Below are positions 1-5,387 of a DNA stretch of 12,377 nucleotides, piece after piece; within the stretch, counting starts at the first letter, position 1; every line of letters starts with the position of its first letter. The position numbers and the translations under genes are program-made. This DNA comes from Damh-18 sp036275695 (GTDB lineage: Bacteria; Patescibacteriota; Minisyncoccia; Phycocordibacterales; UBA918): assembly GCA_036275695.1 (NCBI GenBank), contig DASUDI010000001.1:1-12377 (forward strand). The letters are read 5' to 3'. The notes below the pieces were generated by a model. The model saw only the letters and a program-made list of their open reading frames with translations, ran no database searches and was not told where the DNA came from.

Positions 1-320
1 GCAATGGTTGCTTCTTCTTTTTTTGCAATTTCAGAAACTTTTTGTTGTATATCACTTACCCGCACTTTGGTGCCTTCAAGCCACTCATTAAAGGCACTTT
101 TAAGACTTGCGCCAAATGATTTACGTACTCTCCGACGATCAGTGACTATCGTACCTTCTTCAATTGACTCACGATCAAGAGCGTTCCCTACATCAAAGGT
201 GTTTTTTTTAGCTTGCGTTTGTGAATGAGTGCCCGATGTGCGTTGGGGGTTGTTGGTTCCTTCGGGCAGTACACTTTCGTGCAACTCATCTGAATGCACG
301 TCACTGAATGAGACCCCCAT
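1..320 (-). CDS. Unknown protein, N-terminal part (runs off left edge)
   Basis: An open frame starts with ATG at 320-318 and stays open for 106 codons to the window edge, so the C-terminus is missing. I do not recognise the family. The visible part is hydrophilic, with no signal peptide or membrane segment. It has an acidic, Ser/Thr/Gly-rich, probably disordered first 45 residues, then a basic stretch (TDRRRVRKSFGASLK), then a helical, possibly coiled-coil segment (VSDIQQKVSEIAKKEEA). The start is well supported: AGGAGG at 334-329 lies 8 nt before the ATG, the best ribosome binding site in the window. It lies downstream of pnp but is separated from it by a strong hairpin terminator, so it is probably transcribed separately, from around 350-375, where overlapping TATACT-like hexamers occur. 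That the frame is real rests on the start signal and on codon use like that of its neighbours. No function is claimed. Confidence 0.7.
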   Translation of the reverse strand, partial: MGVSFSDVHSDELHESVLPEGTNNPQRTSGTHSQTQAKKNTFDVGNALDRESIEEGTIVTDRRRVRKSFGASLKSAFNEWLEGTKVRVSDIQQKVSEIAKKEEATI

Positions 321-328
321 GATAGATC

Positions 329-334
329 CCTCCT
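329..334 (-). promoter_or_regulatory. Strong Shine-Dalgarno of the left-edge gene
   Basis: The minus strand reads AAAAGGAGGGATCTATC directly before ATG. The AGGAGG core is 8 nt from the start codon. It shows that the organism probably has a working anti-SD, although most other starts in this window lack such a site. Confidence 0.75.
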
Positions 335-376
335 TTTGTGGTGCAGAATTGTTGCTTGTCATAGTGTATAGTATCG

Positions 377-432
377 CACATTGCGCAAAAAATTACGCCC
401 ACAGATGTGGGCGTAATTTTTTGCGCAATGTG
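377..432. terminator. Long palindromic terminator downstream of pnp
   Basis: Two perfectly complementary 27-nt arms (377-403 and 406-432) are separated by only GA. The core is a GC-rich stem (TTACGCCCACA paired with TGTGGGCGTAA), flanked by A6 on one side and T6 on the other, so it can act as an intrinsic terminator in either direction. It begins 8 nt after the pnp stop codon and lies before the start of the next minus-strand gene. The outer GCGCAATGTG segment extends the stem well beyond what termination needs. Confidence 0.85.
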
Positions 433-440
433 GGATACGT

Positions 441-2576
441 CTATCCACGCTCCGGTGCGCGCAAACCTTTCCGTGTCACAAAATCAGTGTCTGCTTTTTT
501 TATGGAAAGCCCAATCTTCCCATCTTCAATTTTTGACACAACTACTTCGACTGTTTCACCGACACTCAAAATTCCATCGAGTGATTCAATACGCCACGGT
601 ACGATTTCAGAAATATGAATGAGTCCCTCTTGCGTGCTATTCATTTTTGCAAACGCACCGAAGGTGGCGATGCGAGTTATCTCTACGGTAAGTCGCTCAC
701 CTACTTCAAAAACTTTGGTGAGTGCGGCAATGCGCGCGTGTGCTTTTGTGGGCGCATCACCCTTTCCGGTAATGTATACCGTTCCATCATCTTCAATGGT
801 TATTTCATCAACTCCTGTTTCCTCCTTGATGCTGTTTATTGTTTTTCCACCACTACCAATCACGAGTCCTATCTGACTTGGCAAAATACTGAGCACTACA
901 ATCTTCGGCGCGCGCGGTGATATGTCCGCACGATGTGTAGGTATTTCTGTTTCGAGTGTCTCAAGGATATGTAGTCGCGCGATCCGTGCTTTTTCAAGTG
1001 CCTCCGCGAGAATCGAAATTGGAATCCCTGCAACTTTTACATCCATCTGTATTGCAGTAATGCCGTTACGTGTACCTGCGACTTTGAAATCCATGTCACC
1101 ATGTTCATCTTCTGGTCCTTGTATATCGGTAATGAGTTGATAAGTATCGTGCGCCTCCATCATAAGTCCAGAAGCGATGCCTGCAACATGTCGCGTAATA
1201 GGTACGCCACCATCAAGAAGCGCGAGCGTGGATGCGCAGACTGAGCCCATTGAGCTCGACCCATTTGACGCCATAGTCTCAGAGACAAGTCTTATGGTAT
1301 ATGGGAATTGGGTCTTGGGTGGAATGACAGGAATAAGTGCTTTTTCCGCAAGCGCGCCATGTCCAATCATGCGTCTATTTTGTCCACCCACGCGTCCTGT
1401 TTCTCCCACTGAGAATGGTGGGAAGTTATAGTGGTGCATAAAGTGACGTTCGGTCCCATGATCTTCTATGCTATCAAGCACCTGTGAGTCCGCAGGCCCT
1501 CCGAGTGTGAGCGCGGTGAAAATGTGTGTTTCACCACGGTAGAATATGCCGCTTCCATGGAGTGCGGGGGATATGTCACCTGCTTGCGCGAAGAGTGGGC
1601 GGACTTCATCGAGCCCACGCCCATCGGGTCGAATTTTTTCGTGGATGATGCCCTGGTGGAGTGTGTCATTGATTGCCTCTTCAAAAAGATCATCAAAAAG
1701 TCCCGTGGGTGTTTCGGGAAACTGTGACACACAAGCGTCACTCCACTCCTTTTTTAACGCGTAGAGGTGTTGTTTGCCTGAGCGGTTTGAGAATAGTGTG
1801 TCTTTAAGGCGTATGTGAAATTGATCCTTGAAAAACGTGTGTAACGTCTCATTGGGTGGTGTGTGCGCTATGCTTCGTTTTGGTTTTCCTATTTCTGAGA
1901 TGATGTGTGTTTGGAATGTTTCAAGCAACGTGTGTATCGTAGATGCGCGTGTGAGTGCCTCTACGACGACGCCTTCCGCAACTTCATTTCCTGAGGTCTC
2001 AATCATGTTGATGGTACCGCCCTTTCCGCACGCGAGGACTTCATAGTCAAGTAACCCATCCTCACGTTCCGTGTAGGTTGGGTTGAGTACGACGGCGCCT
2101 GTGTCACGACGCTTGCCAATGCGCACTGCTCCGACGGGACCGTTCCACGGAATATCAGATACCGAGAGCGCGAGTGACGCACCGATGACACCAAGCACGT
2201 CGGGATCATCTTCGCCCTGCGCGAGAACGGTGATGACTACTTGTATCTCATTGCGTATTGCATGATTGAAGAGTGGTCGGATGGTTCTATCAACAATGCG
2301 CGCGGACAGTATCGCGCTGTCACTCGGGCGTCCTTCTCGACGCTGAAATCGACTACCGAGTATTTTTCCCGCGGCGTAAAATTTTTCCTCAAATTCTACC
2401 GAGAGTGGAAAGTATGAAAGTCCGACTGCTTCCCGCGCGCTCATAACTGCGGTTGCGAGAACGACCGTCTCGCCCATGCGGAGCATGACGGAACCATGCG
2501 CCTGGTTGGTAAGGTTGGTGAAGTGTGCGTAAAGCGTCTTCCCCTCGATATCAAGTGTGTATGTTTTTTTTTCCAT
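441..2576 (-). CDS. pnp: Polyribonucleotide nucleotidyltransferase (PNPase)
   Basis: This 3'-5' phosphorolytic exoribonuclease (EC 2.7.7.8) degrades mRNA with phosphate as a homotrimer in the cytoplasm. It has 711 residues, the full family length. Domain order: first RNase PH fold about 8-145, helical linker about 240-310, second RNase PH fold about 312-540, KH about 555-615, S1 about 622-695. Visible signatures are FYRGETHIFTALTLGG (345-360), SNGSSSMGSVCAS (437-449), the catalytic stretch GDMDFKVAGT (493-502) with D494, D496 and K498, QMD with D512, and the KH loop GSGG (574-577). The S1 domain has TFGAFAKM and GLIHISEI. The ATG at 2576 fits the family N-terminus but has no Shine-Dalgarno. 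The gene lies on the same strand as rpsO upstream, the classical linkage, with a NYN gene between them. The roughly 200-nt leader contains two hairpins and could allow autoregulation. I am very sure of the identity. Confidence 0.98.
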   Translation of the reverse strand: MEKKTYTLDIEGKTLYAHFTNLTNQAHGSVMLRMGETVVLATAVMSAREAVGLSYFPLSVEFEEKFYAAGKILGSRFQRREGRPSDSAILSARIVDRTIRPLFNHAIRNEIQVVITVLAQGEDDPDVLGVIGASLALSVSDIPWNGPVGAVRIGKRRDTGAVVLNPTYTEREDGLLDYEVLACGKGGTINMIETSGNEVAEGVVVEALTRASTIHTLLETFQTHIISEIGKPKRSIAHTPPNETLHTFFKDQFHIRLKDTLFSNRSGKQHLYALKKEWSDACVSQFPETPTGLFDDLFEEAINDTLHQGIIHEKIRPDGRGLDEVRPLFAQAGDISPALHGSGIFYRGETHIFTALTLGGPADSQVLDSIEDHGTERHFMHHYNFPPFSVGETGRVGGQNRRMIGHGALAEKALIPVIPPKTQFPYTIRLVSETMASNGSSSMGSVCASTLALLDGGVPITRHVAGIASGLMMEAHDTYQLITDIQGPEDEHGDMDFKVAGTRNGITAIQMDVKVAGIPISILAEALEKARIARLHILETLETEIPTHRADISPRAPKIVVLSILPSQIGLVIGSGGKTINSIKEETGVDEITIEDDGTVYITGKGDAPTKAHARIAALTKVFEVGERLTVEITRIATFGAFAKMNSTQEGLIHISEIVPWRIESLDGILSVGETVEVVVSKIEDGKIGLSIKKADTDFVTRKGLRAPERG

Positions 2577-2632
2577 AAAAAGTTATGTGATGAGCGTTGC
2601 GGATGGTAGATCTCAAATCGTACACGATTGAA

Positions 2633-2698
2633 ACCTATGAATCCGAAACGCTCGTTGTCAATGCGCGCTCTAAAAAAGCGCGCATACGTAGTGTAGCA
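2633..2698 (-). promoter_or_regulatory. Candidate pnp promoters
   Basis: Two weak alternatives precede pnp. The first is TGCTACACT (2698-2690), an extended -10 without a clear -35. It would start the RNA near 2683, at the foot of a small hairpin. The second is a perfect -35 TTGACA (2661-2656), but the -10 at 17-18 nt spacing is poor (ATAGGT or TAGGTT, 2638-2632). Either would give a leader of more than 50 nt. I cannot decide between them from sequence. Confidence 0.35.
2661..2685 (-). other. Hairpin in the pnp leader
   Basis: The 9-nt arms ATGCGCGCT (2661-2669) and AGCGCGCAT (2677-2685) are perfectly complementary around a 7-nt A/T-rich loop. If the extended -10 at 2690-2698 is used, this stem-loop forms the very 5' end of the pnp mRNA. 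It could be a stability or autoregulation element; that role is inference. Confidence 0.5.
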
Positions 2699-2716
2699 GA
2701 AATGGTGTCGATGTAT

Positions 2717-2755
2717 ATCACCACGCGCGCGCCCTTTGGGCGCGCGCGTGGTGAT
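2717..2755. terminator. Perfect 18-bp GC hairpin after the NYN gene
   Basis: Arms 2717-2734 and 2738-2755 match perfectly around a TTT loop, with a CGCGCGCGCCC core. It lies 21 nt beyond the NYN stop codon. No T-tract follows on the minus strand (ATACATCGAC), so termination could be inefficient, or it may act as an RNA-processing or 3'-protecting stem between the NYN gene and pnp. Confidence 0.6.
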
Positions 2756-2776
2756 TACTGAGAGACATGTATGACG

Positions 2777-3361
2777 TTACATCGACTCGCGATCAATTTC
2801 TTTTTTTGAAAGACGTGCAGGGTGCTTCATTTTTTTCTTTAACTTCGGATTGCTCCGCGCGCCAATAAGAAACTCGTGTGGATGTTCATCCATATCAATG
2901 AAATCATCGACACACTCTCTTAATCGCGCTGAGCTTGATTTTCCAAAACTGATGCACTCTACCTGACACCCGTGCGAGCGGACATACTCAACCATGGGAA
3001 TGAAGTCACCGTCGCCAGTTGCGATAATAATAGCATCGACTTTTTCTGAAAGTTTAATCGCATCGACTGCGAGACCAACATCCCAGTCGGCTTTCTTCGC
3101 TCCTCCAAAAAATACTTGAAGATCTTTTGTCTTTACTTCAATACCTACTTTTTCAAGTGCCTCAAAAAATGAACGCTCCTCTCCTGTCTCCGTGGTCACT
3201 ACGTACGCTATGGCGCGAATGAGTTTCCGCGCGCCAATGGCTGTTTTTACTACGGCTCCAAAGTTTACCTTTGCGTGATATATATTTTTTGCACTGTGGT
3301 ACAAATTTTGCGTGTCAATAAAAACCGCAACACGCTGTTCTTCATGCTTAATGACTGACAT
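2777..3361 (-). CDS. NYN/LabA-like (DUF88) putative ribonuclease
   Basis: The protein has 194 residues from ATG 3361 and is a PIN-like NYN fold of the LabA/DUF88 type. Family members are predicted, and in some cases shown, to be metal-dependent RNases. Visible acidic residues at the expected places are D16 in VFIDTQNLYHSAK, the DWDVGLAVDAI helix (D92, D94, D100), and IIATGDGDF with D117 and D119. The C-terminal 35 residues are basic (NPKLKKKMKHPARLSKKE) and may bind RNA. The same frame is open further upstream to a TTG at 3415, but that codon overlaps the -10 box and adds a non-conserved extension, so I prefer the ATG. An AGGAG (3400-3396) lies 34 nt before this ATG, too far for normal use. 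The gene lies between rpsO and pnp on one strand, which suggests a role in RNA turnover or ribosome-linked RNA processing. The function is inferred; the fold is clear. Confidence 0.88.
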   Translation of the reverse strand: MSVIKHEEQRVAVFIDTQNLYHSAKNIYHAKVNFGAVVKTAIGARKLIRAIAYVVTTETGEERSFFEALEKVGIEVKTKDLQVFFGGAKKADWDVGLAVDAIKLSEKVDAIIIATGDGDFIPMVEYVRSHGCQVECISFGKSSSARLRECVDDFIDMDEHPHEFLIGARSNPKLKKKMKHPARLSKKEIDRESM

Positions 3362-3405
3362 TAAAATACTATGTGTTAAAAAACTTCTTAAAATACTCCT
3401 CGTTA

Positions 3406-3433
3406 AGTATAACAAACCTATATGCGTGGTAAA
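3406..3433 (-). promoter_or_regulatory. Promoter of the NYN gene
   Basis: Extended -10 TGTTATACT (3414-3406) with a -35-like TTTACC (3433-3428) at 16-nt spacing. Predicted RNA start is near 3399, giving a leader of about 38 nt that contains AGGAG at its very beginning. Confidence 0.55.
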
Positions 3434-3464
3434 GAAAAATGCGGGCGACCTTTGGTCGCCCGCA
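3431..3464 (-). terminator. Intrinsic terminator of rpsO
   Basis: On the minus strand the stem TGCGGGCGACC / GGTCGCCCGCA (11 bp, AAA loop, 3464-3440) is followed by TTTTTCTTT, a textbook intrinsic terminator. It begins 14 nt after the rpsO stop. The core GGCGACC-NNN-GGTCGCC recurs at the ABC-F terminator. Confidence 0.9.
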
Positions 3465-3478
3465 CTCTCCCATCCTTC

Positions 3479-3745
3479 TTACTTCTTAAGCCCGAGTTTT
3501 TTAACGAGTGCTTTATATGCTTTCTCGTCTTTTCGTTCGAGGTATTTAAGATGTTTACGGCGATCAGCAACCATTTGCAAAAGTCCACGACGTGAGTGAA
3601 AATCTTTCGCATTCTTTTTAAGATGCTTTGAGAGATCGTCAATCTGCTTGGTGAGGATCGCAACCTGTGCTTCAGGTGAACCGGTATCAACGTCGTGACG
3701 ACGTACTTCCTTTATCGCGTTCTCTTTCTTTCGTTTTGTGAGCAT
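3479..3745 (-). CDS. rpsO: Ribosomal protein uS15
   Basis: Small-subunit protein S15 binds 16S rRNA in the central domain and helps assemble the platform. The product has 88 residues, within the family norm (E. coli 89). Diagnostic stretches are DTGSPEAQVAILTKQI (residues 20-35), DFHSRRGLLQMVADRRKHL and the C-terminal KKLGLKK. The start is ATG 3745. A longer in-frame start at 3877 would add 44 residues with no S15 similarity and would begin upstream of the -10 box, so it is rejected. No Shine-Dalgarno is visible. The leader of about 73 nt contains small hairpins. The gene is followed by its own terminator, then the NYN gene and pnp on the same strand. The spacing suggests separate transcripts with possible read-through. 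Confidence 0.97.
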   Translation of the reverse strand: MLTKRKKENAIKEVRRHDVDTGSPEAQVAILTKQIDDLSKHLKKNAKDFHSRRGLLQMVADRRKHLKYLERKDEKAYKALVKKLGLKK

Positions 3746-3818
3746 AAATATATTCGTGAACACGTATACGGGACGTAGATAGCGTCTCCCTATGCGTGAG
3801 TTATAACCTGCGAAGGTT
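3746..3818 (-). promoter_or_regulatory. rpsO leader with small hairpins
   Basis: The predicted leader contains AACCT/AGGTT with loop TCGC right at the 5' end (3818-3805), a six-pair stem GGGAGACG/CGTCCC with one bulged A (3789-3770), and CGTG/CACG (3764-3755) near the start codon. S15 represses its own mRNA through unrelated leader structures in several bacterial groups, so this is a candidate S15 site. It matches no known class by eye. Confidence 0.3.
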
Positions 3819-3824
3819 GCTTTC

Positions 3825-3853
3825 ATTGTAGCACAGATTGACAAATTGCGCAA
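3825..3853 (-). promoter_or_regulatory. rpsO promoter
   Basis: Extended -10 TGCTACAAT (3833-3825) with TTGCGC (3853-3848) as -35 at 17-nt spacing. Predicted RNA start is near 3818. It lies inside the frame upstream of the S15 start and supports the ATG at 3745. Confidence 0.7.
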
Positions 3854-3901
3854 TTTCTTGTATGTCGTGCGCATCATGTGCCCCTGACCTCTGCATATAA
3901 C

Positions 3902-3971
3902 CTCTGATGGAGTGTCTCTATAATGAATATAGGTAATTATTTTTTTTAAATTCCCAGTATCTCTATCAGAG
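3902..3971 (+). repeat. Spaced inverted repeat upstream of the recombinase gene
   Basis: CTCTGATGGAG (3902-3912) and CTCTATCAGAG (3961-3971) are complementary at 10 of 11 positions, the last being a G-U pair in RNA, with 48 nt between them. The enclosed stretch holds a perfect TATAAT (3919-3924) and an A/T run. It could be a protein-binding site or a long stem in a leader transcribed from upstream. Confidence 0.4.
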
Positions 3972-3980
3972 TTCGTGATA

Positions 3981-3998
3981 TATACTATATATAGTATA
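3981..3998 (+). promoter_or_regulatory. 18-bp perfect palindrome over the recombinase core promoter
   Basis: TATACTATATATAGTATA is a perfect 18-bp palindrome ending 3 nt before the ATG at 4002. It contains TATAGT (3990-3995), a -10-like box exactly 6 nt before the ATG, which implies a leaderless mRNA. The symmetry would suit an operator for a dimeric regulator, or it may simply be overlapping -10 boxes. Confidence 0.45.
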
Positions 3999-4001
3999 GG
4001 T

Positions 4002-4928
4002 ATGGAATTGCATGAATTGAAACAACAGTTTCTCGAATATCTCGAAATTGAAAAGGGGCGTTCTATTAAGACGGTTGAAAATTATGATCGGTACCTTTCA
4101 CGTTTTCTTAATTATGCGAAGGTCACTGACCCCGCACTTCTTACTGAAGGTATGGTGCGCGAATATCGTCTTTGGTTAAATCGTCAGCCAGGTACGAAGG
4201 TGGGACGAACTACTGATACGCTTAAGCGTAAAACGCAAAACTATTACCTCATCGCATTGCGGGCGTTCCTCAAATACGCACGAAAGCGGGGTGTTGAATC
4301 ACTTAATCCGGAGCGTATTGAGCTTGCAAAGGTGCCTGATCGTTCTCTTGACCTCATTTCCCCTGCCGAACTTGGACGACTTATGGATGGCCCCGATAGT
4401 AACACTGAGCAAGGATTGCGGGATCGCGCGATACTCGAACTCCTGTTCTCTACCGGTCTCCGTGTATCCGAACTTTGTAATCTTTCACAAGAGGATGTGG
4501 ATCTCACGCGTGATGAGTTTTCAGTGCGTGGAAAAGGTGATAAGGTGCGTGTTGTTTTTCTTTCTGATACCGCACGTGAGGCGGTGCGCGCGTACCTGCG
4601 CGCGCGTAAAGATTTTGATGATGCGATGTTTATTCAATACGGAAGAAATAGCAAGAATGAACAGGTAAAAAATAACGATATCCGCCTCACGCCACGAAGT
4701 GTCCAACGCATCATTAAGAAGTACGCGACCATCGCGGGTATCACGCGCAAGGTGACGCCACACGTTATTCGGCATAGTTTTGCAACTGACCTACTCTCAA
4801 ATGGTGCTGATATTCGTTCGGTACAGGCACTTCTTGGTCATGCTCATATCGCGACAACGCAAGTCTACACGCACGTCACCGATAAACACCTCCGCGACAT
4901 TCATAAAAAATTTCATTCGAGAAAGTAG
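4002..4928 (+). CDS. Tyrosine recombinase, XerC/XerD type
   Basis: This 308-residue site-specific recombinase has the length of a chromosomal Xer protein (about 300). Xer resolves chromosome dimers at dif by forming a covalent 3'-phosphotyrosine intermediate. It has an N-terminal core-binding (SAM-like) domain, about 1-95 (LEIEKGRSIKTVENYDRYL), and a catalytic domain from about 115. All catalytic residues are present: R154 in STGLRVSEL, K178 in RGKGDK, H254 and R257 in HVIRHSFAT, H280 in LLGHAH, and the nucleophile Y289 in TQVYTHV. The ATG at 4002 is chosen over an in-frame start at 3975 because the family begins here and the -10-like TATAGT lies 6 nt upstream. No phage, integron or IS genes surround it, so a housekeeping Xer is more likely than an integrase. 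XerC and XerD cannot be told apart here; small genomes often have a single Xer. Confidence 0.95.
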   Translation: MELHELKQQFLEYLEIEKGRSIKTVENYDRYLSRFLNYAKVTDPALLTEGMVREYRLWLNRQPGTKVGRTTDTLKRKTQNYYLIALRAFLKYARKRGVESLNPERIELAKVPDRSLDLISPAELGRLMDGPDSNTEQGLRDRAILELLFSTGLRVSELCNLSQEDVDLTRDEFSVRGKGDKVRVVFLSDTAREAVRAYLRARKDFDDAMFIQYGRNSKNEQVKNNDIRLTPRSVQRIIKKYATIAGITRKVTPHVIRHSFATDLLSNGADIRSVQALLGHAHIATTQVYTHVTDKHLRDIHKKFHSRK

Positions 4929-4955
4929 TGTGTCTCATGTTTGTGATGTATATGA

Positions 4956-4987
4956 AATGTCCACGCTACCGTAGCAACGTGGACATT
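4956..4987. terminator. Hairpin between two convergent genes
   Basis: AATGTCCACG (4956-4965) and CGTGGACATT (4978-4987) form a perfect 10-bp stem around a loop that contains a nested GCTA/TAGC. It lies between the convergent stops of the recombinase gene (4928) and the four-Cys gene (5011), so it probably serves both. No strong T-tract is present on either side. Confidence 0.6.
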
Positions 4988-5010
4988 GTAGAAAGTAATT
5001 TGTTATTTAC

Positions 5011-5370
5011 CTATTCCCCCGGACAAGGTGCAAACTCACAGTGTGGCCCCACGCGCCCCACCGCGCTTCCGTCAGGACATATTTTTGCGTCCATGGTGCA
5101 GTAGACTGAGTCACTCCCATCAGTAGGGAGTGAACTCGGCGGCACATCGTCTGGTATTGGATATTCCATACCAACATCATTTGGCTGCTCAGCAACGGGT
5201 AGTGCCTCTTCAGGCTTTGGCTCGATTGCGTCACTGTCGTGTTTTTCTTCGATAGATGGATGTGGTGAGGTGTTGTCGAGTGCCGGTGCCTGCGTCTCTT
5301 GTTTTTGAATGGCGAAAAAAAGTACAAGTACCCCGACGCATATTACGGCGATTATGATGTATGTTCTCAT
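5011..5370 (-). CDS. Membrane-anchored protein with four-Cys module
   Basis: Product of 119 residues, family not recognised. Residues 4-20 (YIIIAVICVGVLVLFFA) form an uncleaved signal anchor or signal peptide. Residues 25-89 are a Pro/Glu/Asp-rich linker likely to cross or lie outside the membrane. The end is a compact module, C91-x6-C98-x12-C111-x4-C116, containing ICPDGSAVGRVGPHC. Four cysteines could form two disulfides if the module is extracytoplasmic. The same 27-residue module occurs, identical in protein, in the gene immediately upstream. TGCTATACT lies with its end exactly 6 nt before the ATG, so the mRNA should be leaderless. There is no Shine-Dalgarno. The promoter lies in the 17-nt gap after the upstream gene, so read-through from that operon is also possible. 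A role in envelope structure or binding is plausible but unproven. Confidence 0.8.
   Translation of the reverse strand: MRTYIIIAVICVGVLVLFFAIQKQETQAPALDNTSPHPSIEEKHDSDAIEPKPEEALPVAEQPNDVGMEYPIPDDVPPSSLPTDGSDSVYCTMDAKICPDGSAVGRVGPHCEFAPCPGE
5021..5101 (-). repeat. Four-Cys module repeat, copy A
   Basis: 81 bp matching 5776-5856 at 79 positions in direct orientation. The two differences (5050/5805 and 5053/5808) are both synonymous third-codon changes (Arg CGC/CGA, Val GTG/GTA). Similarity stops sharply on both sides. Confidence 0.9.
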
Positions 5371-5376
5371 ACAGAA

Positions 5377-5385
5377 AGTATAGCA
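5377..5385 (-). promoter_or_regulatory. Extended -10 of the four-Cys gene (leaderless)
   Basis: TGCTATACT with the hexamer at 5382-5377, six nt (TTCTGT) before ATG 5370. The RNA start would fall on or next to the A of ATG. No convincing -35 is seen. Confidence 0.65.
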
Positions 5386-5387
5386 AA

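Noticed and set aside
615..920. Plus-strand open frames opposite pnp, including 229-618 and 1177-1431
   Set aside because: They lie antisense to a fully conserved PNPase frame, show low-complexity or shadow-like composition and have no start signals.
3362..3415. TTG start of the NYN gene at 3415, or a non-canonical ATT start at 3394 after AGGAG
   Set aside because: TTG overlaps the -10 box, and ATT would be only 1 nt from AGGAG. ATG 3361 fits the domain start.
3746..3877. A longer rpsO product starting at 3877
   Set aside because: The added 44 residues have no S15 similarity, and the -10 box (3830-3825) lies inside them. S15 begins at 3745.
3911..3940. A dif-like site next to the Xer gene (around TCTATAATGAATATAGGTAA)
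   Set aside because: Only partial resemblance to XerC/XerD arms in any alignment tried, at about half of the arm positions. A genome skew analysis would be needed.
4002..4928. Phage or integrative-element integrase instead of housekeeping Xer
   Set aside because: Normal Xer length and motifs, no tRNA-embedded attachment site or phage genes nearby, and typical composition.
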